Shown piece after piece: positions 17,139 through 26,615 of a DNA stretch of 64,000 nt. The position numbers were made by a program, and so were the translations under genes. The stretch spans positions 1 through 64,000 of the forward strand of contig CAWDEC010000013.1 of the NCBI GenBank assembly GCA_963801255.1, in the 5' to 3' direction. This DNA comes from JAICXG01 sp963801255. GTDB lineage: Bacteria; Verrucomicrobiota; Verrucomicrobiia; Chthoniobacterales; UBA10450. The number at the start of each line of letters is the position of its first letter. Within the stretch, counting starts at the first letter, position 1. Under the pieces are notes generated by a model. That model searched no databases and was not told the DNA's origin. It saw nothing but the letters and a program-made list of their open reading frames with translations.

Positions 17139-17651
17139 CTAACGAGTAAAGGAATCGCCGGGCGGATCGCTGTCCACTTTCCCGCGAAGCTTGTCGCTGG
17201 CACGGTTCCAGACCTCACGCGCTCGTTCGCGCGGACCGCTGGTATCGACTTGGATTTGCCTGATGGCGCGATCCATTGCCATCTTGACGCTTGCGGCGGT
17301 GCCGCCCTTTTCGCATTCTCGCGCCAGCACCCCCTCCAGGCGCGTGATGACTGCATCCACCGTGTAATCACGATTCACCTCCGGCCCGGGCGTCTCAACC
17401 GCACTGTAAACGTCGATTACTTGTTCGCTGTGTTTTCCCCAGCGCAGGACTTGATAAAAGAGCGACCCCTGCCGTTCTCCGCGGAAGAGCAAATCGATCG
17501 CCGCCGCTGCGAGCGAAATCGGCATAAGGGCAAAATCGCGCACGTTATCCAGCAACATCTTGAGCTGGAAAACGACCACGTCGCGCAAGAAAGGCCAGTG
17601 ATCGTCTTTGTTCCCTTCGGGTTTCACTGTCATTGGGCCGGCTGAACTCAT
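17139..17651 (-). CDS. Conserved hypothetical protein with a hydrophobic segment
   Basis: 170 residues. 'DDHWPFLRDVVVFQLKMLLD' leads into a hydrophobic stretch ('DFALMPISLAAAAIDLLF'), then 'SLFYQVLRWGKHSEQVIDVY', a charged helical tail and a final 'DSFTR'. I recall similar uncharacterised proteins in Gram-negative bacteria but no function. The stop codon TAG is supplied by a copy of the 9-mer (17137-17145). It is divergent from the acyltransferase, with about 140 bp between the starts if the GTG at 17792 is used. Confidence 0.7.
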   Translation of the reverse strand: MSSAGPMTVKPEGNKDDHWPFLRDVVVFQLKMLLDNVRDFALMPISLAAAAIDLLFRGERQGSLFYQVLRWGKHSEQVIDVYSAVETPGPEVNRDYTVDAVITRLEGVLARECEKGGTAASVKMAMDRAIRQIQVDTSGPRERAREVWNRASDKLRGKVDSDPPGDSFTR

Positions 17652-17791
17652 GCGCCCAATCTAGCTGGCTCTCTCTCGAGAGGAAAGACTTGCCTTCTCG
17701 TCCAGCGTCCAACCGATTCTATCCCGAGGAAAGCAGGCCGGCGCGACTTTCGCGCTTTCTAATTCGCTTCCGCCCTGTTAACCGGTCGAGC

Positions 17792-18901
17792 GTGAAGCGC
17801 CTTCTCTGGCTCGATGTGGCAAAGGGCCTCGCCATAATCGTGGTGGTTTACTTTCATTTCTTTCGGACTTACTTCGAGCACGGCATCCTGCCTCCGCCGG
17901 ATTGGAATGGTTTCCTTGCCGGCCTAACGACTTCGCTGCGTTATCTCTGGCTCAAAGTCTCCGGGCTGGGTTTCCACGCTGTCGGTGTCTTCATCATTCT
18001 CAGCGGCTGGGCACTCATGCAGTCGACCGCCCGCCGTGCCGAGCAAGGCAGTGTCGATTGGCGCGCCTGGTATCGCAGCCGGTTCCTGCGCCTCTACCCC
18101 ATGTACTGGGTGGCGCATATTGTTTACCTTATCTCGCCTTTCACTGCGCGCTTCGAGAAAATCGACGGTCGTTTCGTTCTTAGTCTGCTCGGTCTGCGGT
18201 TTATCGATATCAGCAACACATTCTACTATCTCAATTCCTCGTGGTGGTATTTTACCTTATTGATCCAGTTCTATCTCCTTTTCCCGTTTCTCTTCATCAC
18301 AGCGAGAAAGCTTGGGCCGATAACCTATCTGGTCTGCGCCTGCGGGCTCGGCCTTTTTGTGCGTTATCTCCTGCTTGTGGTGCACCCGGTCGACGGGATG
18401 TGGGTCCAGGGAGGGCTAGCTCTCTGTCGGCTTCCGGAATTTGCCCTTGGCATGACTCTCGCAATCTGGGATCAACGTTATCCTAAGAGGCTGGAGCGCT
18501 TCCTCCTCAACGGACCGGCTTTCTTTACAGGGGTAATCCTTTACCCGGGCGCGCTACTGCTCTATGCAACTCTCACGACCTACATTTTTGTGGACCTGGC
18601 GACCGGGGTCTGCTGCTTTCTCGTCCTGGTCGGAATCGCGGGAATCATTTCGCGCGCGCACTTTCTAGCCAGGGTGATCGCACTCGCCGGTATCTACTCT
18701 TATGGTTTATACCTGATTCATCAGCCCTATGTTATTTGGCTAGGACTCCGCATCCGTGAACAACCGATCTGGAGCTTTCTTCTAATTGCGTTGGTCACCG
18801 TCGCTATCCTCACGGTTTGGGGCATGCTGCTCGAAAAAGCGACGAATAGCCTTGTGAGTTCGCTACCCCGAGAAAGGCCGAAAGCGGCCCTCTCACCCTG
18901 A
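17792..18901 (+). CDS. Acyltransferase 3 family (OafA/YrhL-like) membrane protein
   Basis: About 369 residues from GTG 17792 ('VKRLLWLDVAKGLAIIVVV'). The frame stays open upstream to a TTG at 17633, but that extension is Arg/Ser-rich and overlaps the divergent gene. About ten TM helices. Family landmarks are the 'DVAKGLAIIVVVYFHFF' start with the reactive His, 'VGVFIILSGWAL', 'RSRFLRLYPMYWVAH' and 'YSYGLYLIHQPYVIW'. These enzymes move acyl groups from the cytoplasm onto extracellular sugars or peptidoglycan. The acceptor is unknown. Confidence 0.88.
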   Translation: MKRLLWLDVAKGLAIIVVVYFHFFRTYFEHGILPPPDWNGFLAGLTTSLRYLWLKVSGLGFHAVGVFIILSGWALMQSTARRAEQGSVDWRAWYRSRFLRLYPMYWVAHIVYLISPFTARFEKIDGRFVLSLLGLRFIDISNTFYYLNSSWWYFTLLIQFYLLFPFLFITARKLGPITYLVCACGLGLFVRYLLLVVHPVDGMWVQGGLALCRLPEFALGMTLAIWDQRYPKRLERFLLNGPAFFTGVILYPGALLLYATLTTYIFVDLATGVCCFLVLVGIAGIISRAHFLARVIALAGIYSYGLYLIHQPYVIWLGLRIREQPIWSFLLIALVTVAILTVWGMLLEKATNSLVSSLPRERPKAALSP

Positions 18902-18970
18902 AAGGCCGTCCGTCTGATTAAAAGCCGGTGCTCCTTGCGCATGCGAGAAGCGGCCGCACTTAACGGGGAG

Positions 18971-21900
18971 TTATTTCGTTAGGCTGAAGACCAGCTCGCG
19001 CTTTTCGTCCGCGATTTCTTCCATCAGGCGATAAAAGCGGCTGACATCGATGGGCTTGGTGATGTAATCGCGAGCCCCGGCGTCGAGCAGACACTGCAAA
19101 TGACCCGCAGTCGTGTCAGCCGTCAAAACCACGATTGGTGTATCTCGGGTCGCGCTTTCCGATTGCAATTTGGCGAGCACGTCGGAACCGGGCATATCGG
19201 GCAATTGCAGATCGAGGAGGATGAGATCGGGAGAATGCTGGCGCGCAAGGTCGAGGCCGATCCGGCCTTGCATCGCGGTGATCAAATGAATGCCCGGCTC
19301 TGCGCTCAGCATCTGTTCAACGAGACTCAGATTAGAAAGATTGTCCTCGATGTATAGAATCGTGCACTGCTTCCCGATCGGCAGTCCGGGATGAAGGACA
19401 GCTTCTTGTTCGTTCGTTTTAAGCGGCGATTCGGTGCGCTCCAGCTCGATCCAGAATGTGGTTCCTCGTCCCGGGCTTATCTCGACACCGATCTCGCCCT
19501 GCATGGCTTCCATCAATCGCCGCGAGAGCGCCAGCCCGAGGCCGGTGCCTTCGATCCCCAACTGCTCAGCACCAAGACGATCAAAAGGTGTAAAAAGCCG
19601 CGACAATTTGTCGGCGGCAATCCCGACCCCGGTATCGTGAATGTCGAGACGAACCTTTTGATCGGACGACTTGCACGTGATCATGACCGCACCGCCCTCC
19701 GGCGTATATTTCACCCCGTTGTTGAGAATGTTGAGCAAGACTTGTTTTAATCGCTGATGATCCGCGAAGACGAAGTGATCGGTCTCGCCCTCCGTCGGAG
19801 TAAAAAGATTCACCGCGTGCTCCGCGGCAAGCGGCCGGATTAATTCAACCGCTTCCTCGAGCGCGATCTTCACACTCACCGGCTCAAGGGACAAATGCAT
19901 TCGATCCGATTCGATGCGGCTGATATCGAGCACTTCGTTGATCAGTTCGAGCAAATGCCGGCCAGCGGTGAGGATGTGATGCAAATGCCCACGCTGCGTC
20001 GCGCGTGGGTTCTGGCGCTCGAGCAACTGACCAAAACCAAGAATGGCATTAAGCGGCGTGCGCAATTCGTGACTCATCCGCGAAAGGAATTCGCTCTTGG
20101 CGCGGTTGGCGCGGTCGGCTGCTTCTTTCGCTTCGCGTAGTGCGCGCTCGACGCGCTTTTGCTCGGTCACGTCATGGGCCACGCAGAACAAAATTTCGTC
20201 CGACGCCGACCAACTCGCCGACCATAAAACATCGACCTCAGTTCCGTCCTTGCGCAGGCAGCGATTGACGAAATCAGAAACTTTACCGTCCGCCCGCGCT
20301 TCTTCCTCCATTTGTCGCGAACGCGCCCGATCTTCCGGGTGAACCAGCGCGAGATATACTCGACCGATTAATTCCTCCGCTTCGTAGCCCCACAAACTGC
20401 GGCAGGCTGCATTTACGGAAAGGAAACGTCCGTGCAGATCGAGGCTGCAAATCACATCCTGTGAATTGTCCATGATGAGCTGATTCGCTTGGTGGGCTGA
20501 GGCGAGCTGGCGATTACTCTTTTCGAGCGCGGCTTCGGCGCGTTTGCGTTCCGTGATATCGCGCGCCACTTGGAACATCGTGCCGTCTTGCTCCGACCAA
20601 TACGCCGACCAGAGCACGTTCACGATGGTGCCGTCTTTTCGAAGATAACGATTCTCGAAGTTCGTTACCGGATGACCGGCCATGATCTCAAAGTTGGCCA
20701 ACCGGCTGCGCTCGCGATCACCGCGATGCACGAAATCGACGCAGCTCTTTCCGATTAGCTCCTCCGGTTTGTAACCCCAGAGCGCTTCGCATGATGCACT
20801 GACCCTGACAAATCGGCCTTCAGCGTCGTTTGCGCAGATCACGTCGCGTGATTTGTCCATGATGAGTTGGTTAGCGTGCTGTGTCGCGATGAGGCGCGCT
20901 GATTGTTCCTCCAAAGCTAATTCAACCCGTTTTCGCTCCGTGATATCCTCCACCATGATGAGGAATTGGCGCGGCCGTCCTGCTTCGTCGCGAATCACGC
21001 AACCAGTACGCATCGCCCAGACCACTTCGCCGTTCCTGCGCAGGAAACGCTTTTCCAGATTGTGGCTTCCGCCCGATCCCAGCAATGTGAGGGAATTCTT
21101 ACGCGTGGCGGCCCGGTCTTCCGGATGGGTAAGCTCGTGAGGCGTATACTCAGTCAGTTCCTCGGGAGAATAATCGAGCATCCGACAAAAGGCGGCGTTG
21201 GCTTTTTGGAACCGCTCGTCCATGCGTAAGACTGCCATGCCAATCGGTGCTTCTTCGAAGATCTGTCGAAAGTTTTGCTCGCTCGCTTCGAGAGCGGCGG
21301 TGCGATGGGCCGTCGCGCGCATTTCCCGGCAGCTGCGCAGGCAGGAGATGGCGAGAAAAATGTCTTCGAACAAAATCCAGGCGCAGTGTTCGATTGATGT
21401 CCAGACGTTGCTGTTTGCTTCGCCATAAAGGAAATACGGCCAACGGCTGCCACCGACAAAATGATCCAGCATTACCACGAATGTCGCCGGTACCAGCACG
21501 CGCCAATCCCGGTAGAAGGAGAGAACGACCAGCGAGCAGTAGACATGGAAATGCGTTTCCAGTCGCCCACCGCTGAGCGAAATGAGCAGGCCGGAATGCA
21601 ACATCTGGGCAGCGGCGATCGTGTAACGCGTCACGACTTTCCCCGGCCAGAATCGCACGAGCACACAAGGGAGAAGCGTGATTGTGCCGCCAAAGAGGAG
21701 CGCCGCCCAAACATGCAGGCCGACGTGGAAGTGCGCGCCACGCCAGCTCGCGGGCGAGACGAGCAAGGCCACAACCACCGCCACAGCCCATTCGAGAAGA
21801 AGCAACCAGACAAACAGGCGATCGATTTCCCGATAGACTTCCTGTTGCTGCGAACGAAAGAGCGTTTCCGCGCGGCCGAAAGCCATCAAATCTGTCGGTC

Positions 21901-21991
21901 GATCCGCTGGAGTGTTTGAGCTGGCCCGGGTTCCGCTCGGTGTCAGTTTGGAATCTTTGCTCATGAAGCGGCGCCGGGTTGGCGATCGCAT
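18971..21991 (-). CDS. Large membrane hybrid histidine kinase, 3 PAS domains plus receiver
   Basis: 1006 residues; a second possible start is ATG 21964. The N-terminal region has about six hydrophobic helices ('RLFVWLLLLEWAVAVVVALL' onward). Three PAS/PAC blocks follow, each ending in 'ITERKR', 'ITERKR' or 'VTEQKR'. The HisKA domain carries 'EFLSRMSHELRTPLNAILGF', the ATPase 'NILNNGVKYTPEGGAV' and 'GIEGTGLGLALS', and the C-terminal receiver 'LILLDLQLPDMPGS' and 'YITKPIDVSRF'. The second and third PAS blocks are similar to each other ('HANQLIMDKSRDVICAND' versus 'QANQLIMDNSQDVICSLD'), which suggests duplication. It senses an unknown signal at the membrane or in the cytoplasm. Confidence 0.95.
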   Translation of the reverse strand: MRSPTRRRFMSKDSKLTPSGTRASSNTPADRPTDLMAFGRAETLFRSQQQEVYREIDRLFVWLLLLEWAVAVVVALLVSPASWRGAHFHVGLHVWAALLFGGTITLLPCVLVRFWPGKVVTRYTIAAAQMLHSGLLISLSGGRLETHFHVYCSLVVLSFYRDWRVLVPATFVVMLDHFVGGSRWPYFLYGEANSNVWTSIEHCAWILFEDIFLAISCLRSCREMRATAHRTAALEASEQNFRQIFEEAPIGMAVLRMDERFQKANAAFCRMLDYSPEELTEYTPHELTHPEDRAATRKNSLTLLGSGGSHNLEKRFLRRNGEVVWAMRTGCVIRDEAGRPRQFLIMVEDITERKRVELALEEQSARLIATQHANQLIMDKSRDVICANDAEGRFVRVSASCEALWGYKPEELIGKSCVDFVHRGDRERSRLANFEIMAGHPVTNFENRYLRKDGTIVNVLWSAYWSEQDGTMFQVARDITERKRAEAALEKSNRQLASAHQANQLIMDNSQDVICSLDLHGRFLSVNAACRSLWGYEAEELIGRVYLALVHPEDRARSRQMEEEARADGKVSDFVNRCLRKDGTEVDVLWSASWSASDEILFCVAHDVTEQKRVERALREAKEAADRANRAKSEFLSRMSHELRTPLNAILGFGQLLERQNPRATQRGHLHHILTAGRHLLELINEVLDISRIESDRMHLSLEPVSVKIALEEAVELIRPLAAEHAVNLFTPTEGETDHFVFADHQRLKQVLLNILNNGVKYTPEGGAVMITCKSSDQKVRLDIHDTGVGIAADKLSRLFTPFDRLGAEQLGIEGTGLGLALSRRLMEAMQGEIGVEISPGRGTTFWIELERTESPLKTNEQEAVLHPGLPIGKQCTILYIEDNLSNLSLVEQMLSAEPGIHLITAMQGRIGLDLARQHSPDLILLDLQLPDMPGSDVLAKLQSESATRDTPIVVLTADTTAGHLQCLLDAGARDYITKPIDVSRFYRLMEEIADEKRELVFSLTK

Positions 21992-22099
21992 TCTTCAAGC
22001 AAACGGTGTTCCAATAATCGCGGGAAATCGTCCTCCCCCCGGGGCGATTTAGCCGTGAGATGATCGAGTGCGGCGGCGGTCTAATGCCAGCCGCCACGA

Positions 22100-23755
22100 C
22101 TAGCTAACGAGTAAGCTGGCAGCGTGCTTCAGAGCCGACTCGCTCTTTCCGCCGAGCATACGCGCGATTTCTTCCTGGCGAGTTTTGCCTGTTACTTCCC
22201 GCAGCTGTGAAAAAGTACGGCCGCCGGCGACAGCCTTGGTCACAACAAAATGCGTTCTCGCCTGCGCCGCAACCTGCGGCAGGTGCGTGATGCAAAGCAC
22301 TTGATGCTTTCCCGCCAGGGCGCGCATTTTTTTTCCGACCGCGTTGGCGATTTCACCGCCGATGTTGGCGTCAATCTCATCGAAAACGAGAAGCGGAATC
22401 TCATCCTGCAAAGCAAGGGCCGACTTGATCGCGAGCATGAGACGCGAGACTTCGCCACTCGACGCCACTGTCCGCAAAGGCTTGAGCGGTTCACCCGGAT
22501 TCGGCGAAAAGAGAAGCTCGACCGATTCTGTCCCGCGGAGCCGAGGCTCATCTTCAGGTGTGAGTTGCACTTCGAACTCCGACTGACGAAATCCAAGATC
22601 GGCCAATTGCTGTCGAATGTTTCGGCTCAGTTTCGGAGCGGCCATTTGTCGTGCCTTGCGTAGTATCGCCGCACTGCGATCCAATGCTTTTCTTGTCTCC
22701 ACTATTTCCCTGGCCAGACGTTCCAACTCCTCCTCGCGACCTTCGATTTTGCGCATTCGCTCGGCCGCGCGCTCGCCAAAGGCGATAACCTCGGGAATCG
22801 TCGCGCCATATTTGCGCTTCAACGTCTCGAGGAGCGTGACTCGTTGCTCGAGTTCCGCCAGTTGCCCCGGATCGAGGTCGAGCTTTTCCGCATAACGATC
22901 CAACGTCCGAGCCACCTCGCTCAGTTCGACCACAGCAGCGGCATGCGCAGCGGTCGTGGTCGTTAAGCCGGGATCGATCTTTTCCAGCTCGCGGAGCAGT
23001 CGCTGCGTCTCGGCAAGCTGGTTGAGCACTGCGTTGTCGATCTCGGAAAGCTGTCGCGAAACCGCCGTTGCCAGCTCGATCAAGCGCCGACTATTGCTCG
23101 CCAACTTGTAGCGCCCGACAATTTGCTCTTCCTCGTCAGGCTGAAGGTTTGCTGCCGCGATTTCGCTCACCTGATGACGCAAAAGATCCAGCTCCTGCGC
23201 GCGCGCCGACTCCGCTGTGCTCAACGCCTTTTCCTCGACGATCAATTCCTGCCAACGGCGATAACTTTTCTGATAAGCCTCCAATTCCGCCTCCGCGTGC
23301 GCGAAGCGGTCGAGCAAATCCAGTTGTCGCTCGGGCGAAAGAATCGACTGGTGATCATGCGGCCCGTGCAGATCGACCAGGCCGTCGCCGATCATCTTCA
23401 AAAGCGCCAAGGTAGTGGGTGAACCATTCACGAACTGCCGATTGCTTCCGCCTAACGAAAAGGTGCGCTTTACCAATAGCTCCTCGTCGACCGGTTCGAT
23501 GCCCGACTCATCCAGTCGCTCGTTGAGAGCGGAAAAATCATCGCCCGAAAAAATTGCCTCTATGGTGCACGCGTCGGCTCCGGTCCGAATGAGTGATTTA
23601 TCAGCCCGCTCGCCTAACAATAACTGGAGCGCGCCGATAATGATCGATTTGCCCGCTCCTGTTTCTCCGGTAATCGCGGTGAACCCTGGCGCCAGCTCCC
23701 ACTCCAGATCCTCGACCAGGGCGAGGTTTTTGATTCGAAGCAAGCTGAGCAACAC
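22100..23755 (-). CDS. recN: DNA repair protein RecN
   Basis: SMC-like ATPase used in double-strand-break repair. From the GTG at 23755 ('VLLSLLRIKNLALVEDLEWE') it is 551 residues, the usual length; the frame is open 84 bp further upstream through a repeat-rich leader. Walker A is 'AITGETGAGKSIIIGALQLL'. A long coiled coil with 'GPHDHQSILSPERQLDLLDR' follows. The signature region is 'TVASSGEVSRLMLAIKSAL' and Walker B is 'LLVFDEIDANIGGEIA'. It is divergent from the MBL hydrolase. Confidence 0.96.
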   Translation of the reverse strand: MLLSLLRIKNLALVEDLEWELAPGFTAITGETGAGKSIIIGALQLLLGERADKSLIRTGADACTIEAIFSGDDFSALNERLDESGIEPVDEELLVKRTFSLGGSNRQFVNGSPTTLALLKMIGDGLVDLHGPHDHQSILSPERQLDLLDRFAHAEAELEAYQKSYRRWQELIVEEKALSTAESARAQELDLLRHQVSEIAAANLQPDEEEQIVGRYKLASNSRRLIELATAVSRQLSEIDNAVLNQLAETQRLLRELEKIDPGLTTTTAAHAAAVVELSEVARTLDRYAEKLDLDPGQLAELEQRVTLLETLKRKYGATIPEVIAFGERAAERMRKIEGREEELERLAREIVETRKALDRSAAILRKARQMAAPKLSRNIRQQLADLGFRQSEFEVQLTPEDEPRLRGTESVELLFSPNPGEPLKPLRTVASSGEVSRLMLAIKSALALQDEIPLLVFDEIDANIGGEIANAVGKKMRALAGKHQVLCITHLPQVAAQARTHFVVTKAVAGGRTFSQLREVTGKTRQEEIARMLGGKSESALKHAASLLVS

Positions 23756-23756
23756 C

Positions 23757-23850
23757 GGAGTTGAGAGTTGTGGACTGAGAGTTGAGAGGTGAAGTCTCTG
23801 AACGCCTCCGAATCTCAACTGGCAAACGGGAAGTCTCAACTGCCCGCTGA
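23757..23850. repeat. Short direct/inverted repeats between divergent recN and the MBL gene
   Basis: Two AGTTGAGA copies on the + strand are followed within 60 bp by two TCTCAACT copies, giving overlapping inverted repeats across the recN/hydrolase starts. The repetitive wording resembles the word-like repeats around the nuo cassettes but shares no sequence with them. It could be a small element remnant or an operator region. No function is shown. Confidence 0.4.
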
Positions 23851-24634
23851 TCTCGAGCTGCGGCTCACCTTTCTCGGTACCGGCACTTCGGTCGGTGTGC
23901 CGATGCTCTGTTGTGATTGCGCGGTTTGTCGTTCCAGCGATCCCCGCGACAATCGGAGCCGCGCCTCAATTTATCTCGAAACGCCGGAAGGCGCCTATGT
24001 CGTCGATACCGGCACGGATCTTCGCACGCAGTGCCTGCGCGAAAACATCTGGCGGGTCGACGCCGCGATCATGACGCACGCGCACACCGATCACGTCATG
24101 GGCTTCGACGACCTGCGGCGTTTTGCCGCGACCCGCGGCGGGCGGATGCCGGTTTACGCTTCGGCCGAAACGATGGCGAGCCTGGAACGGGTCTACGACT
24201 TCGCCTTCAAGACAGACAACCCGTGGCCCGGGTATTTGAAGCCAGAACCGCATATTATTTGCGGATCTTTCTCGTTAGGCAAAACACTCATTACTCCGCT
24301 CCCCGTGCCGCATGGGTCGTCCGAGACCTATGGCTATCTCTTTTCACGCCGCGGCAAGAAGCTAGTAGCCTATCTGAGCGATTGCAGCGCCGTGCCTGAC
24401 GAGATTGCACGCAAGATCGAAGGTGTGCAGTTGCTCGTCATCGATGCTCTGCGAGAAAAGCCGCACCCGACGCACCTTAGCATTGGCCAGGCACTTGAAG
24501 TGGCGCAACGGATCCGTCCGACGCACACACTTTTCACCCATATTTGTCATGAGCTGCCGCAAAGCGCGGAAGCGACCCTGCCGACCGATGTTGGCATCGC
24601 CTATGACGGACTGAAAATTGATTTCCCGGCATGA
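23789..24634 (+). CDS. PhnP-type MBL-fold phosphodiesterase/hydrolase
   Basis: 281 residues from GTG 23789; the conserved part begins at about residue 24 ('LRLTFLGTGTSVGVPMLCCD'). Metal ligands are 'THAHTDHVMGFDD', 'VPHGSSETYGY', 'AYLSDCSAVP' and 'THICHE'. The 'CCDCAVC' cluster matches the extra cysteine zinc site of PhnP (phosphoribosyl 1,2-cyclic phosphate phosphodiesterase). No phosphonate genes are nearby, so the substrate may differ. The stop overlaps the next start (ATGA). Confidence 0.87.
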   Translation: MKSLNASESQLANGKSQLPADLELRLTFLGTGTSVGVPMLCCDCAVCRSSDPRDNRSRASIYLETPEGAYVVDTGTDLRTQCLRENIWRVDAAIMTHAHTDHVMGFDDLRRFAATRGGRMPVYASAETMASLERVYDFAFKTDNPWPGYLKPEPHIICGSFSLGKTLITPLPVPHGSSETYGYLFSRRGKKLVAYLSDCSAVPDEIARKIEGVQLLVIDALREKPHPTHLSIGQALEVAQRIRPTHTLFTHICHELPQSAEATLPTDVGIAYDGLKIDFPA

Positions 24635-26208
24635 ACCAGTTGCTTTGCGCGCTGGTCGCAGTGTCGTTAGGCGCGAGCTCGCTCCTTGCTGAGAACTCTC
24701 CTGATCTCGCTCAGGCGACCGTCGTTATTTACAATCGGAAAGCGGCTGGCTCGTTGGAATTGGCTCGCTTTTATTCGAAGGCGCGCGGGATCCCCGCGGA
24801 CCACCTCGTTGGCTTGGAATGTTCGACCGAAGAGGAAATCAGCCGGCAGGATTACGATGCGACGATCGCCGAGCCGCTACGCAAAATTTTCGCCGAGCAT
24901 CAGTGGTGGACTCTGGGAAAGGAACTCGAAGGCCATTCGAGCGTCCGGACCACGCGTATTCATTTCGTTGCACTCATGCGCGGCATGCCGCTAAAAATTC
25001 GCGCGATCGAGAAGTATCCCGGCGACCATCCGGAGGACAACACGACCGGCAGGGAAAACCGCGCCTCTGTCGATTCCGAGCTGTCGCTACTCGGTCTTTT
25101 CTCACGTCAGATTTCCGGGCCGGCAGTAAACCCATACTTTCAAAGCTTTCGGGCGATCCAGGAGCTGGATGGCCTGCCCTTGCTGCTGGTTTGCCGACTG
25201 GACGGACCAAGCGACGCGGTCGTTAGGCGAATGATCGGCGACTCGGTCGCGACCGAGGATTCCGGCCTTCTGGGTCGCGCCTATGTCGATGGCGCGGATC
25301 ATTCCTCCGGCGCCTTGGCCGACGGCGACAAATGGCTGCAAAGTGTGGTAAAGGACCTGCGCGGTGTCGGGATTCCGACGGTCTATGATCAGGAAGGCGC
25401 GCTCCTCCCTTCGGGCTTCCCGATGAGCGACTGCATCCTTTATTATGGTTGGTACGCCGAGGGAGTGACCGGACCTTTTGTCGATCCCGATTTCCACTTC
25501 GCCCCCGGCGCAGTGGCAGTGCATATTTATTCCTTTAGCGCGAGCACACTGCGTTCGTCGCAAGCAGGCTGGGTGGCGCCGCTTCTCAGCAAAGGCGCCA
25601 CGGCGTCGTTAGGCAACGTTTACGAGCCTTATCTGCAATTGACGCATCACCTTGATATTTTTGACAACCGGTTGCTTCATGGTTTCACCTTTGCGGAAAG
25701 TGCTTACATGTCGTTACGCGCGCTTTCATGGATGAATGTCGCGGTCGGCGATCCGCTCTATCGCCCCTACAAGAGTTGGCTCCGACTCGAAAGCAGAAGA
25801 AGCGACGGAAACAAGGAAAATGACTGGCAGATGTATCATGAGTTTGCGGTCCAAAACGGAACGCTGGAGAGGCTCGATTACTTCAAGGATGGGCGCGTCA
25901 CCGCAGCGCACGCCGGCAATGGACCGATGACGGAGGATCTGGCCTTGCAGGAAACCGAGAGAGGCGATTTTGCTGCCGCGATTGGTGATCTGCGAGAGGC
26001 GCGCACGCTCTACTCGAAGCCGGACGATATCTTGCGTACGGTTTTGGAACAGGTCGATGCATTGACCAGGTCGGGCGACAAAAAATCGGCGGCCGCGCTG
26101 GTAAAAGAAACCCTCCGCATCGTGCCCGACGCGCCGGCCAGCGCGCTGTTGCGCAAGCTCGCAGAGCAACTGAATCCCGCGTCACCTGCCGCAAAGCCGG
26201 CTCCCTAA
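24631..26208 (+). CDS. TIGR03790 family exported protein
   Basis: 525 residues with a signal peptide ('LLCALVAVSLGASSLLA'). The family pattern is visible: 'VVIYNRKAAGSLELARFYSK', 'ARGIPADHLVGLECSTEEEI', 'LMRGMPLKIR', 'LDGPSDAVVRRMI', 'CILYYGWYAEGVTGPF', 'GATASLGNVYEPYLQLTHHL' and 'SWMNVAVGDPLYRPY'. The last roughly 90 residues look TPR-like. The function is unknown; the family is common in Verrucomicrobia, Planctomycetes and Acidobacteria. It is co-translated with the MBL hydrolase through ATGA. Three 9-mers lie inside it. Confidence 0.88.
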   Translation: MNQLLCALVAVSLGASSLLAENSPDLAQATVVIYNRKAAGSLELARFYSKARGIPADHLVGLECSTEEEISRQDYDATIAEPLRKIFAEHQWWTLGKELEGHSSVRTTRIHFVALMRGMPLKIRAIEKYPGDHPEDNTTGRENRASVDSELSLLGLFSRQISGPAVNPYFQSFRAIQELDGLPLLLVCRLDGPSDAVVRRMIGDSVATEDSGLLGRAYVDGADHSSGALADGDKWLQSVVKDLRGVGIPTVYDQEGALLPSGFPMSDCILYYGWYAEGVTGPFVDPDFHFAPGAVAVHIYSFSASTLRSSQAGWVAPLLSKGATASLGNVYEPYLQLTHHLDIFDNRLLHGFTFAESAYMSLRALSWMNVAVGDPLYRPYKSWLRLESRRSDGNKENDWQMYHEFAVQNGTLERLDYFKDGRVTAAHAGNGPMTEDLALQETERGDFAAAIGDLREARTLYSKPDDILRTVLEQVDALTRSGDKKSAAALVKETLRIVPDAPASALLRKLAEQLNPASPAAKPAP

Positions 26209-26224
26209 CGACTATAGGACAGGC

Positions 26225-26244
26225 GCTTTCTGCCGATTGAAAGC
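26225..26244. terminator. Possible bidirectional terminator hairpin
   Basis: GCTTTC (26225-26230) and GAAAGC (26239-26244) form a 6-bp stem with an 8-base loop between the convergent TIGR03790 and ftsB-like genes. No T-tract follows, so the call rests on position and stem only. Confidence 0.3.
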
Positions 26245-26270
26245 GGCGACCGCAGCAGTCGTCAACAACT

Positions 26271-26615
26271 CTAGCGCGACTGAGGCCGATGCGTTTCGAG
26301 GCGAAAAATCGTCTCGCCTTCCTTCATAAGATCGAGTTTGTCGCGCGCGATGCTTTCCAGATAAGTAGGATCGCTTTTCAAAAGCGAAATCTCTCGCGTA
26401 TGCCGCGCGAGCAATGCTTTCTCCTCGACAACCTGGGATTGCATCTGCTCGATCTCATGGCGGCTTTGGTTGAGCTTTTTGTAGGGCGGTAGAAACAAGC
26501 TAATGATGAGCAGCCAGACAGCCACGAGAAGCAAAACGCCCAGGATGTGATTCATGCGCTGCCAGATGGTGGCCTCATGCCGCGCTCGCAAATCGTTGTA
26601 ATCGCCCACAGCCAC
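26271..26615 (-). CDS. FtsB/DivIC-like septum formation protein
   Basis: 114 residues. A short cytoplasmic N-terminus is followed by one TM helix at about 22-44 ('ILGVLLLVAVWLLIISLFL'), a coiled coil ('SRHEIEQMQSQVVEEKALLA') and the hallmark 'DPTYLESIARDKLDLMKEGE'. FtsB/DivIC proteins bridge FtsL and FtsQ in the divisome. Placement immediately after eno is the same as in many bacteria. The start overlaps the eno stop by one base. Confidence 0.88.
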   Translation of the reverse strand: MAVGDYNDLRARHEATIWQRMNHILGVLLLVAVWLLIISLFLPPYKKLNQSRHEIEQMQSQVVEEKALLARHTREISLLKSDPTYLESIARDKLDLMKEGETIFRLETHRPQSR